Assembly (NCBI RefSeq): GCF_020400825.1
Contig: NZ_JAINVH010000027.1
Location: 52,092 to 116,091, forward strand
Source of the DNA: Streptomyces sp. HPF1205
GTDB taxonomy: Bacteria; Actinomycetota; Actinomycetes; Streptomycetales; Streptomycetaceae
Reading direction: 5' to 3'
Length of the DNA stretch: 64,000 nucleotides
The stretch's first letter is position 1. The number at the start of each line of letters is the position of its first letter. Both the position numbers and the translations under genes were made by a program. Shown here piece after piece: positions 51,912 to 59,484 of the stretch. Under the pieces are notes generated by a model. That model did not search any database and was not told where the DNA came from. It was given only the letters and a program-made list of their open reading frames with translations.

Positions 51912-52823
51912 TCAGATGATCGGGGGTCGGCCCAGTCGGGTCAACCGCCACACCGTACGCCACCGCATGGGCCGCCGGGGACCGCATGCGGTGGTCCATC
52001 CTTCGCGGAATCCGCCCAGCCATGCCCGCAGCGCCGCCCTGGACGGCCAGCGCAGCAGGGTGAGCATGAACCATACGCCGAGATAGGCGGGAACAAGGAG
52101 CCAGGGCAGGTTGCGACGGGCCAGCCACACCCTGTTGCGGGCCACCATCCGGTGGTAGACCGCGTGCCGGGCGGGCGAGGTCGCCGGATGGTGCAGCACC
52201 ATGTCCGAGCGGTACTCGATCTGCCAGCCCGCGTCCAGGGCGCGCCAGGCCAGGTCGGTCTCCTCGTGCGCGTAGAAGAACTCGGCGGGCAGCGGGCCCA
52301 CCTCCTGGATCACCCGGGTGCGAACGGCGCAGGCGCCGCCGAGGAAGGTGGTCACCCGCGAGTCGCGCAGCGGGTCGGAGGCACGCAGCCGGGGCACGTG
52401 GCGGCGCTGGGTGGTCCCGGTTTCCGGGTCGGCGATACGGAAGCTGATGATGCCCAGCCGCGGGTCGGCGGCGAAGGCGGCCCGTACCCGCTCCGCGGTG
52501 TCGTCCGAGGGCAGCAGGCCGTCGTCGTCGAGGAACATCACGACGTCCACGTCACGGCCGCCCGGCCCGAACAGCTCGATGCCGGCGTTGCGGCCGCCGG
52601 GGATGCCGAGGTTGTCCGGCAGCTCGGCGGTGCGCGTGTGCGCCGGCAGCGGCGGCAGCGGCGAGCCGTTGCCGACCACGGCCACCTCGACGGCGGGGCC
52701 CTGCTGCTTGGCCACCGACTCCAGCAGCGCCCGCAGCTCGGCCGGCCGGTTGCCCATGGTGATGACCACCGCGCCGACCGTGAGTTCGGCGCCGGCCGGG
52801 GACGTACCCGGGGGCGTGCTCAT
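51912..52823 (-). CDS. Glycosyltransferase family 2
   Basis: A 303-residue GT-A glycosyltransferase. It begins VGAVVITMGNRPAELRALLE, has the nucleotide-binding FLDDDG (about 85-90, DxD-type), GGACAVRTRVIQEVG and FFYAHEETDLAWRA (catalytic base region), then one hydrophobic helix near the C-terminus (LLVPAYLGVWFMLTLL). Its start overlaps the end of the CDP-alcohol phosphotransferase gene (ATGA). It probably adds a sugar to the lipid or polymer made by this operon. Confidence 0.88.
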   Translation of the reverse strand: MSTPPGTSPAGAELTVGAVVITMGNRPAELRALLESVAKQQGPAVEVAVVGNGSPLPPLPAHTRTAELPDNLGIPGGRNAGIELFGPGGRDVDVVMFLDDDGLLPSDDTAERVRAAFAADPRLGIISFRIADPETGTTQRRHVPRLRASDPLRDSRVTTFLGGACAVRTRVIQEVGPLPAEFFYAHEETDLAWRALDAGWQIEYRSDMVLHHPATSPARHAVYHRMVARNRVWLARRNLPWLLVPAYLGVWFMLTLLRWPSRAALRAWLGGFREGWTTACGPRRPMRWRTVWRLTRLGRPPII

Positions 52824-53599
52824 TTGAGCCTGCTGGAGGCGAGGACCGACACGAGGTGCAGCAGGGTCTGCAGCAGGGCGATTCCGGCCAGCACGGCCAC
52901 GCCGAGCCGGGAGAAGAACAGGTCGCCGCGGGCCTTGTCGGCGATCGCCAGCACCAGGATGAGCAGGGACGCCTCGACGCCCAGCACCAGGCGGTGGAAC
53001 TTCAGGGCGGCGGCCGCCCGGCGGGCCAGGGCCACGCCGGAGGAGCGCGGCTCGGACGCCGACTCCTTGACCGGCGGGAGCCCGCCCTGGTGCCGGGCCA
53101 CGCCCACGAGGTCGGTCTCCGCCTTGATGAGGATCGCCCCGAGGGCGGCCAGGGTGCCCAGGAACGCCCACAGCCAGTCGATGCGGCCGCTGCCCCACAG
53201 GTCGGCGGCCCGCAGTCCGAAGCCGACGAGCACGGCGGCGTCGCACAAGTAGGCGCCCACGCGGTCGAGGTAGACCCCGCCGAGGGAGAACTGCTGCTTC
53301 CAGCGGGCGATCTCGCCGTCGACGCAGTCCAGGAGCAGGTAGAGCTGGACCATGACCACGCCGAGCACGGCGCCCGCGACGCCCGGCACGAGCAGCGCGG
53401 GCGCGGCGAGCACCCCGCACACGGTCATCAGATAGGTCAGCTGGTTGGGTGTGACGGAGGTGTGCACCAGATGCCGGTCTATGCGCAGCGACAGCTCGCG
53501 CATGTAGAGCCGGCCGGCCCAGTGCTCGCCGCTGCGCCGGTCCTTGACCCCCGCGGGGTGAACGACCGGACGCAGTTCAGCTACTGATGGTTTTGGCAT
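52820..53599 (-). CDS. CDP-alcohol phosphotransferase with an altered active site
   Basis: A 259-residue integral membrane enzyme that should transfer an alcohol phosphate from a CDP donor to an acceptor. The CDP-alcohol phosphotransferase motif DCVDGEIAR...G...D is present at about residues 90-110, but the last aspartate of D-x3-D is alanine (LDRVGAYLCD). That residue is the usual catalytic base, so the subfamily may use another group. Five to six helices are predicted. The ATG overlaps the end of the dehydrogenase-like gene by 23 nt. Confidence 0.85.
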   Translation of the reverse strand: MPKPSVAELRPVVHPAGVKDRRSGEHWAGRLYMRELSLRIDRHLVHTSVTPNQLTYLMTVCGVLAAPALLVPGVAGAVLGVVMVQLYLLLDCVDGEIARWKQQFSLGGVYLDRVGAYLCDAAVLVGFGLRAADLWGSGRIDWLWAFLGTLAALGAILIKAETDLVGVARHQGGLPPVKESASEPRSSGVALARRAAAALKFHRLVLGVEASLLILVLAIADKARGDLFFSRLGVAVLAGIALLQTLLHLVSVLASSRLK

Positions 53600-54638
53600 A
53601 GTCGGCGTATGCGTCCCTGATCTCGGAGGCGGAGAGGTCCAGGTGTTCCAGGATCGTGTAGCGTCCGGGCCGCGTCCTCGGTGCGAAGCGCACCGCGTCG
53701 ACGAACTCCGGGTCGGTGAAGCCGATTTCCCCGGGCAGCACGGGCAGCCCGTGGTGGCGCAGCACCTCGGCGATCGTGCCCGCTTCCTCGCGGGCGCCGC
53801 GCAGGTGCATCGCGAACGCGGCACCGAGGCCGACCTGCTCGCCGTGCGCGGCGGCGCGCCTGGGGTGCAGCAGGTCGAAGGCGTGGCTGATCTCGTGGCA
53901 GGCGCCGGAGGAGGGGCGGGTGTCGCCGCTGATCGTCATGGCGATGCCGGACAGCACCAGTCCCTCGGACAGGACGGTGAGGAAGTCGTCGTCGCCGATG
54001 CCGCCGGGGTGGCGCAGCACCGCCTCGCCGGCGCCGCGGGCCATCGCCGCGGCCAGCCCGTCGATGGGCTCGCCGGTCTCGCGGTGCGACAGCTCCCAGT
54101 CGGCCAGCGCGGACAGGTTGGAGACCGCGTCGCCGATGCCGGCCCGTACGTACCGCGCGGGAGCCTCGCGGATGACGTCGAGGTCGATCACCAGCGCGAT
54201 CGGGGTGGGCACGCCGTACGAGCCGCGGCCGTTGTCGTTGTCCAGGGTGGACACCGGCGAGCAGATGCCGTCGTGCGACAGGTTGGTGGCGACCGCGACC
54301 ATCGGCAGACCGACGCGGGCCGCGGCGTACTTCGTGACGTCGATGATCTTGCCGCCGCCCAGGCCCACCACCGCGTCGTAGCGCTTGCCGCGCATCGCGT
54401 CGGCGAGTTCGACGGCCGCGTCGATGGTGCCGCCCCCGACGGGATACCAGTCCGCGCCGGGCAGTTCGGGCGCCAGCCGCTCCCTGAGCCTGGCCCCGGA
54501 GCCCGCGCTGGCCGCGACCGCGAGCTTGCCCGACGTGGAGATCCGCTGGTCGGCCAGGAGCTTGGACAGGTCGGCGAGCGCCCCGCCGCGGATGTCCACG
54601 ACCAGCGGCGAGGGGATCAGCCGGGTCAGTACTGGCAC
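53577..54638 (-). CDS. Iron-type alcohol dehydrogenase family, glycerol-1-phosphate-dehydrogenase-like
   Basis: A 353-residue NAD(P)/metal enzyme. GGGKIIDVTKYAA binds the cofactor (about 93-105), NLSHDGICSPVS holds the metal-site aspartate (about 118), and GACHEISHAFD plus HGEQVGLG the metal histidines (about 235 and 255). This set matches glycerol-1-phosphate dehydrogenase (EgsA/AraM) and 3-dehydroquinate-synthase relatives more than ordinary iron alcohol dehydrogenases. The likely reaction is reduction of dihydroxyacetone phosphate (or another keto-polyol phosphate) to a polyol phosphate. The GTG, with GGGAG 5 nt before, overlaps the nucleotidyltransferase stop by 13 nt. Confidence 0.8.
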   Translation of the reverse strand: MPVLTRLIPSPLVVDIRGGALADLSKLLADQRISTSGKLAVAASAGSGARLRERLAPELPGADWYPVGGGTIDAAVELADAMRGKRYDAVVGLGGGKIIDVTKYAAARVGLPMVAVATNLSHDGICSPVSTLDNDNGRGSYGVPTPIALVIDLDVIREAPARYVRAGIGDAVSNLSALADWELSHRETGEPIDGLAAAMARGAGEAVLRHPGGIGDDDFLTVLSEGLVLSGIAMTISGDTRPSSGACHEISHAFDLLHPRRAAAHGEQVGLGAAFAMHLRGAREEAGTIAEVLRHHGLPVLPGEIGFTDPEFVDAVRFAPRTRPGRYTILEHLDLSASEIRDAYADYAKTISS

Positions 54639-55378
54639 GCGATCTCCCGGCCCTTGGCGAGGTCGTCGTGGTTGTCGATCTCGACCCAGCGCACGTCGCC
54701 GATGGGGGCGACGTCGATGGTGAAACCGCGGTCGACCAGCTCCTGGTAGCCGTCCTCGTAGTACAGGTCCGGATCGCGCTCGTACGTGGCCTTGAGGGCG
54801 TCGGCCAGCTCGGCGGCGGCCTCCGCCTCGATGAGGGTGACGCCGATGTACTCGCCGGTCGCCCCGGCCGGGTCCATCAGCTTGGTGATGCGGCGCACGC
54901 CCCTGCCCGGCTCGGCGACGACCTTCATCTCCTCGTCGGCGAGTTTCTTGACGGTGTCCAGGGCGAGGATGATCCGCCTGCCCCCGCCCCGCGCGGCCAG
55001 CAGCGTCCGCTCCACCGACACGGGGTGCACGGTGTCGCCGTTGGCGAGGATCACGCCGTGCCCGAGCACGTCGCGGGCGCACCACAGGGAGTAGGCGTTG
55101 TTCCACTCCTCGGCCTTGTCGTTGTCGATCAGGGTGAGGGTGAGCCCGTACTTCCGCTCCAGGGCCGTCTTGCGCGCGTGGACCGCCTCCTTGCGGTACC
55201 CCACGACCACCGCGACCTCGGTGAGCCCGATCTCCGCGAAGTTGCCCAGGGTCAGGTCCAGGACGGTCGGGCCGTCCTCGGCTCCCGCGGGACCGACCGG
55301 CACCAGCGCCTTGGGCAGGGTGTCGGTGTAGGGGCGCAGCCGCCTTCCGGCGCCTGCCGCCAGTACAAGGCCGATCAT
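54626..55378 (-). CDS. Nucleotidyltransferase (CTP:alcohol-phosphate cytidylyltransferase-like)
   Basis: A 250-residue NTP transferase with the nucleotide loop LAAGAGRRLRPYTDTLPKAL (residues 5-24, PK lysine present), LANGDTVHP (Mg-binding aspartate, about 110) and VEIDNHDDLAKGREI near the end. This type includes inositol-1-phosphate and phosphocholine cytidylyltransferases. Beside two CDP-alcohol phosphotransferases it should make the CDP-activated alcohol they use. It overlaps the DUF5941 gene by an ATGA. Confidence 0.87.
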   Translation of the reverse strand: MIGLVLAAGAGRRLRPYTDTLPKALVPVGPAGAEDGPTVLDLTLGNFAEIGLTEVAVVVGYRKEAVHARKTALERKYGLTLTLIDNDKAEEWNNAYSLWCARDVLGHGVILANGDTVHPVSVERTLLAARGGGRRIILALDTVKKLADEEMKVVAEPGRGVRRITKLMDPAGATGEYIGVTLIEAEAAAELADALKATYERDPDLYYEDGYQELVDRGFTIDVAPIGDVRWVEIDNHDDLAKGREIACQY

Positions 55379-57276
55379 GCGGGTTCTCCTGTTTCGTCAT
55401 GTACGGCGGGGGCCCCCGAGGACACCCAGAAGCGGACGCTCTCGGTGAGGACCAGCAGCGCGAGGACGACCGCGAGGACCGTCAGCGCGACAGTGAATCC
55501 GGTCCGGTGCGCGAGAGCGGCCGCGAGAACCGCCACCAGCAGTGCCCGGCCCTCGTGCCCGCCTGCCGCCCGCACCAGGGCCCGCGGGGGCGCCCCGGTG
55601 CCGCCGCGGATGCGGTACACCGTGTCGTAGTGATGGTAGGCGACAGCCGCCACCAGCCCGAAAGCGGCGGGCAAGGCCCCGTTCACCCCTGAGACGGCCG
55701 CGAGTGCCAGGACGGTGCCGTACTCGGCGGCGCGCAGGAACGGCGGCACCAGCCAGTCGAGCGCGCCCTTCAGGGGCCGGGCGACGGCCGCGGCGGAGGT
55801 GAGGGCGTACACCAGTGCGGCGGGCACCACCCACCAGCTGCCGCGCGGGGCGAGGGCCGCCGTGGCCGTGAGCAGGCCGGCGCCGGCCAGGGCGAGCGCG
55901 GGCGGGGCGAAGGCGGGCAGCCGGCGGGCGAGCGGCGCCAGCAGCCGGGCGGCGGCCTCGGCGAGGGGCCCGCTGTCGCACAGGTCGTCCAGGGCGCGGG
56001 CGGCGCGGTCGGTGCGCCGCGCCTTCCTCGTGAGCGAGCGCAGGACGCGGCCGGCGGTGGTGTAGCAGGCGGCCAGGGCGCAGCCGATGAGCAGGACGAC
56101 GAAGGTGGTACGGGGGGTGGTGGCCGCGGTGAGCACGGCTATGAGGGCCCAGCGCTCACCGATCGGCAGCACTATCATCCGGCGCACCCACACGGTCCAC
56201 CCGACGCTGTCGAGCCGGCCGGAGAGGGCGGCCGTGGGGCTGGTGTTCGCGGTGGCGTCGTGGTTGGCCTCGTTGAACGCGAAGTCCACCACGTGCCGGC
56301 ACGTCTGCAGGACCATGGCGCCCAGCGCCAGCGCCCACACGTCGTCCCCGCCGCGGGCGGCGCCCAGGGCGAGTCCCGCGTAGTACGCGTACTCCTTGGC
56401 GCGGTCGAACGTGGCGTCCAGCCAGGCGCCGAGCGTGGAGTACTGCAGCGAGTAGCGGGCGAGCTGGCCGTCGGTGCAGTCCAGGACGAAGGAGGCGATG
56501 AGCAGCACGCCGGCCGCGACGAAGCCGCCCCTGGTGCCGGTGGCCGCGCACCCGGCGGCGATCAGCGCGACCAGCAGCGAGGCCGTGGTGACCTGGTTGG
56601 GCGTCAGTCCGCGCCGGGCGCACCAGCGGGCCAGGTAGCGGGAGTAGGGGCTGATGAAGTGCGTGGTGAAGAAACCGTCGCGGGACTTGACCGCGCTGCG
56701 CAGCCGTACCGACTCCTCGTCCACCGCGGCCGCGGCCTCGGCGGCGGCCCGCCGGGCCTCGGGGTCCGTGGCGACGGTGGCGACCAGGACGCCCAGCTCG
56801 GGCCGGTGCGGCGCGGCGCCGGCCTCGGCCAGGGCGTCCGCCAGGGCGTCGGGCAGCGCGGCGTCGAAGGCCGCGCCTGTCGCGGCGCCGGCCCGGGCGA
56901 GGACCGGACCGGAGGCGGACGGGCCCGCGGGCGGGGGGCCCGCGGTGGCGCCGGCGGCGGGGGGCGTGGCGGCCGACACCGTTGCCAGGGCGCGCATCAG
57001 CGCCGGGCGGCCGGCCGCCTGCGCGGACAGGGCGCCGGGGACGGCGGCGGTGTCGAAGCGGGGGTCGGTCAGGGCCAGGCGCAGGGCGTGGCGGTGGCCG
57101 ACGAAGCGGCGGTCGACGACGGCGACCCGCTCGGCGGCCGGCAGCGCCCCGAGCACGGCGGCGGCGGCCTCGGGGGTGTCGGCCTCGGCCACCTGGAAGC
57201 CGAGCGCCCGGAGGTCGGCAGCGAGCGGCGACGGCGTGCCGGCGGCGGAGGGGCCGGTGAGAACGGCGGTCGGCAG
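55375..57276 (-). CDS. DUF5941 / CDP-alcohol phosphotransferase, large membrane fusion
   Basis: About 633 residues. The N-terminal ~210 form a soluble alpha/beta-like region (VAVVDRRFVGHRHALRLALT); a CDP-alcohol phosphotransferase domain follows, with the complete motif DCTDGQLARYSLQ...GAWLDATFDR (about 295-320). The last ~220 residues hold several helices and the DUF5941 tail. The start is uncertain: the conserved part begins LPTAVLTGPSAAGTP, just after AGGGAG, where the codon is CTG, and the only other start in frame is a GTG 168 bp further upstream, in promoter-like DNA. First gene of the six-gene operon. Confidence 0.8.
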   Translation of the reverse strand: MPTAVLTGPSAAGTPSPLAADLRALGFQVAEADTPEAAAAVLGALPAAERVAVVDRRFVGHRHALRLALTDPRFDTAAVPGALSAQAAGRPALMRALATVSAATPPAAGATAGPPPAGPSASGPVLARAGAATGAAFDAALPDALADALAEAGAAPHRPELGVLVATVATDPEARRAAAEAAAAVDEESVRLRSAVKSRDGFFTTHFISPYSRYLARWCARRGLTPNQVTTASLLVALIAAGCAATGTRGGFVAAGVLLIASFVLDCTDGQLARYSLQYSTLGAWLDATFDRAKEYAYYAGLALGAARGGDDVWALALGAMVLQTCRHVVDFAFNEANHDATANTSPTAALSGRLDSVGWTVWVRRMIVLPIGERWALIAVLTAATTPRTTFVVLLIGCALAACYTTAGRVLRSLTRKARRTDRAARALDDLCDSGPLAEAAARLLAPLARRLPAFAPPALALAGAGLLTATAALAPRGSWWVVPAALVYALTSAAAVARPLKGALDWLVPPFLRAAEYGTVLALAAVSGVNGALPAAFGLVAAVAYHHYDTVYRIRGGTGAPPRALVRAAGGHEGRALLVAVLAAALAHRTGFTVALTVLAVVLALLVLTESVRFWVSSGAPAVHDETGEPA

Positions 57277-57489
57277 AGGAACCCACTCCCTGAAAGCGTG
57301 CGGACGCGCGTGCCCGAGGGGCGCGGCGGCAGAACCGGGCCAGGCACGACGGGAGAGGCTATCGGATCGGGACCGCCGCCGTTCACCGGCCGTTCGCCTG
57401 GACTTGGCGCACGGGGCGCGGTCGCCGGCGTGCTCCGCCGCCACCTTGGCAACGACCGTACCCGTTCACTCGTACGGGTGAGCCCGGCC

Positions 57490-57505
57490 GGGGTGCCGGC
57501 ACCCC
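57490..57505. promoter_or_regulatory. 16-bp perfect palindrome
   Basis: GGGGTGCCGGCACCCC lies in the divergent region between the DUF5941 operon and idi. It could be an operator or a stem in a leader RNA. Confidence 0.4.
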
Positions 57506-57523
57506 CGGGGAATCACCTCGTCG

Positions 57524-57587
57524 CCGCAGGTCACCGCTTATGTCGGTGGTCCTCTGCCCCGGGGCTCCGGCGGTGGGTGACCTGCGG
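57524..57587. repeat. Inverted repeat with 40-nt loop
   Basis: CCGCAGGTCACC at 57524-57535 and GGTGACCTGCGG at 57576-57587 are perfectly complementary 12-mers. A further GGTGACCGG follows at once, so the right arm carries a second partial copy. It is placed upstream of idi; protein binding or leader folding is possible. Confidence 0.6.
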
Positions 57588-57878
57588 TGACCGGCCCGCG
57601 CGCGGGAGAACACGTGTGAGGGCGGGGGGCGGGCCGCTCCCTGGCGCCGAGCCGGCCGCCGCGAGCACTGGTGGCGAGCAGCCGCCGCAACCAGTGGTGG
57701 CGACCGGCCGTCGGAAGCGATGGTCGCGGCCGGCCGTCGGCCGGCCGCCGAGCGCGCCCGGCACCCCGCGTACTCCGTGCGCGCTCCCGGGCGCCGGGGA
57801 CGGCTCAGCGGTGTGGACACGGGCGCGGGTCACGAGTGCGGCAGACTAAGGTCTTGTCGTCGAACGCGAAGGATGGAA

Positions 57879-58568
57879 ATGCCAACCAGTCCTGCCACCG
57901 GCCGACCCGGTTCCCCCGTCGTCACGCCGTCCCCGGGCGGCGTCCCGTCCCCGAACGGGGTTCCGCGCGCGAACGGTGTTCCGTCCGGCGTTCCCGCCAC
58001 CGGCACGTCCCCCAACGGGGTCGCGGAGCCGATCATGCTCGAACTGGTCGACGAGCGGGGTGTGACGATCGGCACGGCGGAAAAGCTCTCGGCGCACATG
58101 GCGCCGGGCCGGCTGCACCGGGCGTTCTCGGTCTTCCTCTTCGACGACAAGGGCCGGATGCTGCTGCAGCGCCGGGCGCTGGGGAAGTACCACTCCCCCG
58201 GTGTGTGGTCCAACACGTGCTGCGGGCACCCGTACCCCGGGGAGCGGCCTTTCGTGGCGGCGGCCCGGCGCACGGCCGAGGAGCTGGGGGTCGCGCCGGC
58301 CTCGATGCGGGAGGCGGGCACGGTCCGCTACAACCACCCCGACCCGGCCTCGGGCCTGGTGGAGCAGGAGTACAACCACTTGTTCGTGGGGCTCGTGCGC
58401 GACACGCCGCACCCTGATCCGGACGAGATCGGCGAGACGGTGTTCGCGGGCCCCGAGGAGCTGGCGCGGATGCGGGAGACGGGGACGTTCTCGGCCTGGT
58501 TCCAGACCGTGCTCGACGCCGCGGCCCCCACGATCCGCGAGGTCACAGGGACCGCGGCGGGCTGGTAG
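57879..58568 (+). CDS. idi: Isopentenyl-diphosphate delta-isomerase, type 1
   Basis: A Nudix-fold enzyme interconverting IPP and DMAPP. Family signatures: LHRAFSVFLFDDKGRMLLQR, WSNTCCGHPYPGE with the active cysteine (about residue 108-120), AARRTAEELGV and YNHPDPASGLVEQEYNHLF with the active glutamate. The first ~45 residues are a low-complexity proline/glycine/valine/asparagine stretch (GVPSPNGVPRANGVPSGVP) not found in the usual 180-residue enzyme. GAAGG precedes two ATGs; the second has the better spacing. Together with dxs it would feed the hopanoid pathway. The 3' end overlaps the convergent ATP-binding gene by 26 bp. Confidence 0.93.
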   Translation: MPTSPATGRPGSPVVTPSPGGVPSPNGVPRANGVPSGVPATGTSPNGVAEPIMLELVDERGVTIGTAEKLSAHMAPGRLHRAFSVFLFDDKGRMLLQRRALGKYHSPGVWSNTCCGHPYPGERPFVAAARRTAEELGVAPASMREAGTVRYNHPDPASGLVEQEYNHLFVGLVRDTPHPDPDEIGETVFAGPEELARMRETGTFSAWFQTVLDAAAPTIREVTGTAAGW

Positions 58569-59082
58569 GCACGCCGGGGACCGGGCCGGGTCCGGCCCCG
58601 GGCACCCCCGCGCGCAGCGGCAGGGCGGCCCAGATCACCTTGCCGCCGGTCGGGGTCTGGGTGACGTCGCAGCCGCCGCCGGCCTCGTCGGTGATCGTCT
58701 TGACCAGCAGCAGCCCACGGCCCCCGGTCCGTGCGTGATCGGCCTCCAGCGCCTTGGGACGGTACGGGTGGTTGTCCTCGACGGCGACCCGGATCCACTC
58801 GGCGCCCACCGCGATCTCGACGGCGATCTGCGGCGAGAGCACGGCGGCGTGCTTGACCGCGTTGGTGACCAGTTCGGAGACGATCAGCAGCAGCCCGTGG
58901 AACAGGTCCTCGTCCATCGGCACGCGCTGTTCCGCCAGGAGCGCGCGGACCCCGCCGCGCACCTGGGGCACCGACACGTCCAGGGCGGGGGCGGTGAACC
59001 GCCACACGCCCTCGTACGCCCTGGGCGCCGTAGCCTGACCGGGCGGGACGCTCCCGCGCACCTCCATGACCGCACCCACCAT
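58543..59082 (-). CDS. ATP-binding protein, anti-sigma-factor-like (HATPase_c_2)
   Basis: A GHKL ATPase of about 179 residues. N box ELVTNAVKHAA (about 71-81), then VEDNHPYRP, and G box GGRGLLLVKTI. This is the Streptomyces RsbW-like group, probably a serine kinase or anti-sigma factor acting on an unseen partner. Several ATGs compete as start; this one has AAGG very close, and the ATG five codons on (MEVRGSV) is almost as good. The C-terminal ~20 residues are proline-rich. Confidence 0.82.
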   Translation of the reverse strand: MVGAVMEVRGSVPPGQATAPRAYEGVWRFTAPALDVSVPQVRGGVRALLAEQRVPMDEDLFHGLLLIVSELVTNAVKHAAVLSPQIAVEIAVGAEWIRVAVEDNHPYRPKALEADHARTGGRGLLLVKTITDEAGGGCDVTQTPTGGKVIWAALPLRAGVPGAGPGPVPGVPTSPPRSL

Positions 59083-59484
59083 CGCCTTCGCATGCCGTTG
59101 CCCACGCGGGCCGGCCACCGTGCGGCAGCGCCCGCCTCACGCCCCAGAGTCTCGGCGACGGATGCAGGTGCACGTGCAGGAAACCGTAAGTCCGCACCTT
59201 TCTCCAGATTTCGACCGGACATGATCGAGCATGGCGCCGGGGTGACCGCTTCGGACCGGAACATGCCTGGATAGGATCGCCACGCGGCCCCGGCCTCGTG
59301 GCAAGTGCGGGCAGCAATCGCACCGGCCGGCCCGGACGCCGCGGCCGGACGCCCCACCCGGACCCGGACGCCCGACCCGCACACCCCGCCCCGCACCGTC
59401 CGGCCCGCCGCTCCACCCGCGCCGCTCCACCGCTCCACGCCCCACCCCGCCGATCCGCCCGCCGCCGCGTCGTGAGGAGTACCC
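59083..59484. other. Gene-free interval with low-complexity CCGGACG repeats
   Basis: About 400 bp between divergent genes. The right half (59318-59460) is C-rich with CCGGACGC, CCGGACG and CGCTCCAC reiterations; the left half is more mixed and should hold the promoter of the ATP-binding gene. The crotonase gene has GAGGAG just before its ATG. No other gene is seen. Confidence 0.5.

Larger units (their letters stand above)
57277..57878. other. Divergent intergenic region upstream of the DUF5941 and idi genes
   Basis: About 600 bp without a supported gene. It carries a 16-bp palindrome, a 12-bp long-range inverted repeat (both listed) and GGCCGGCCGTCGGCCGGCC near 57730. It must contain both promoters; GATAGCCT at about 57356-57363 (minus strand) is a possible -10 for the DUF5941 operon. 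Confidence 0.5.
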
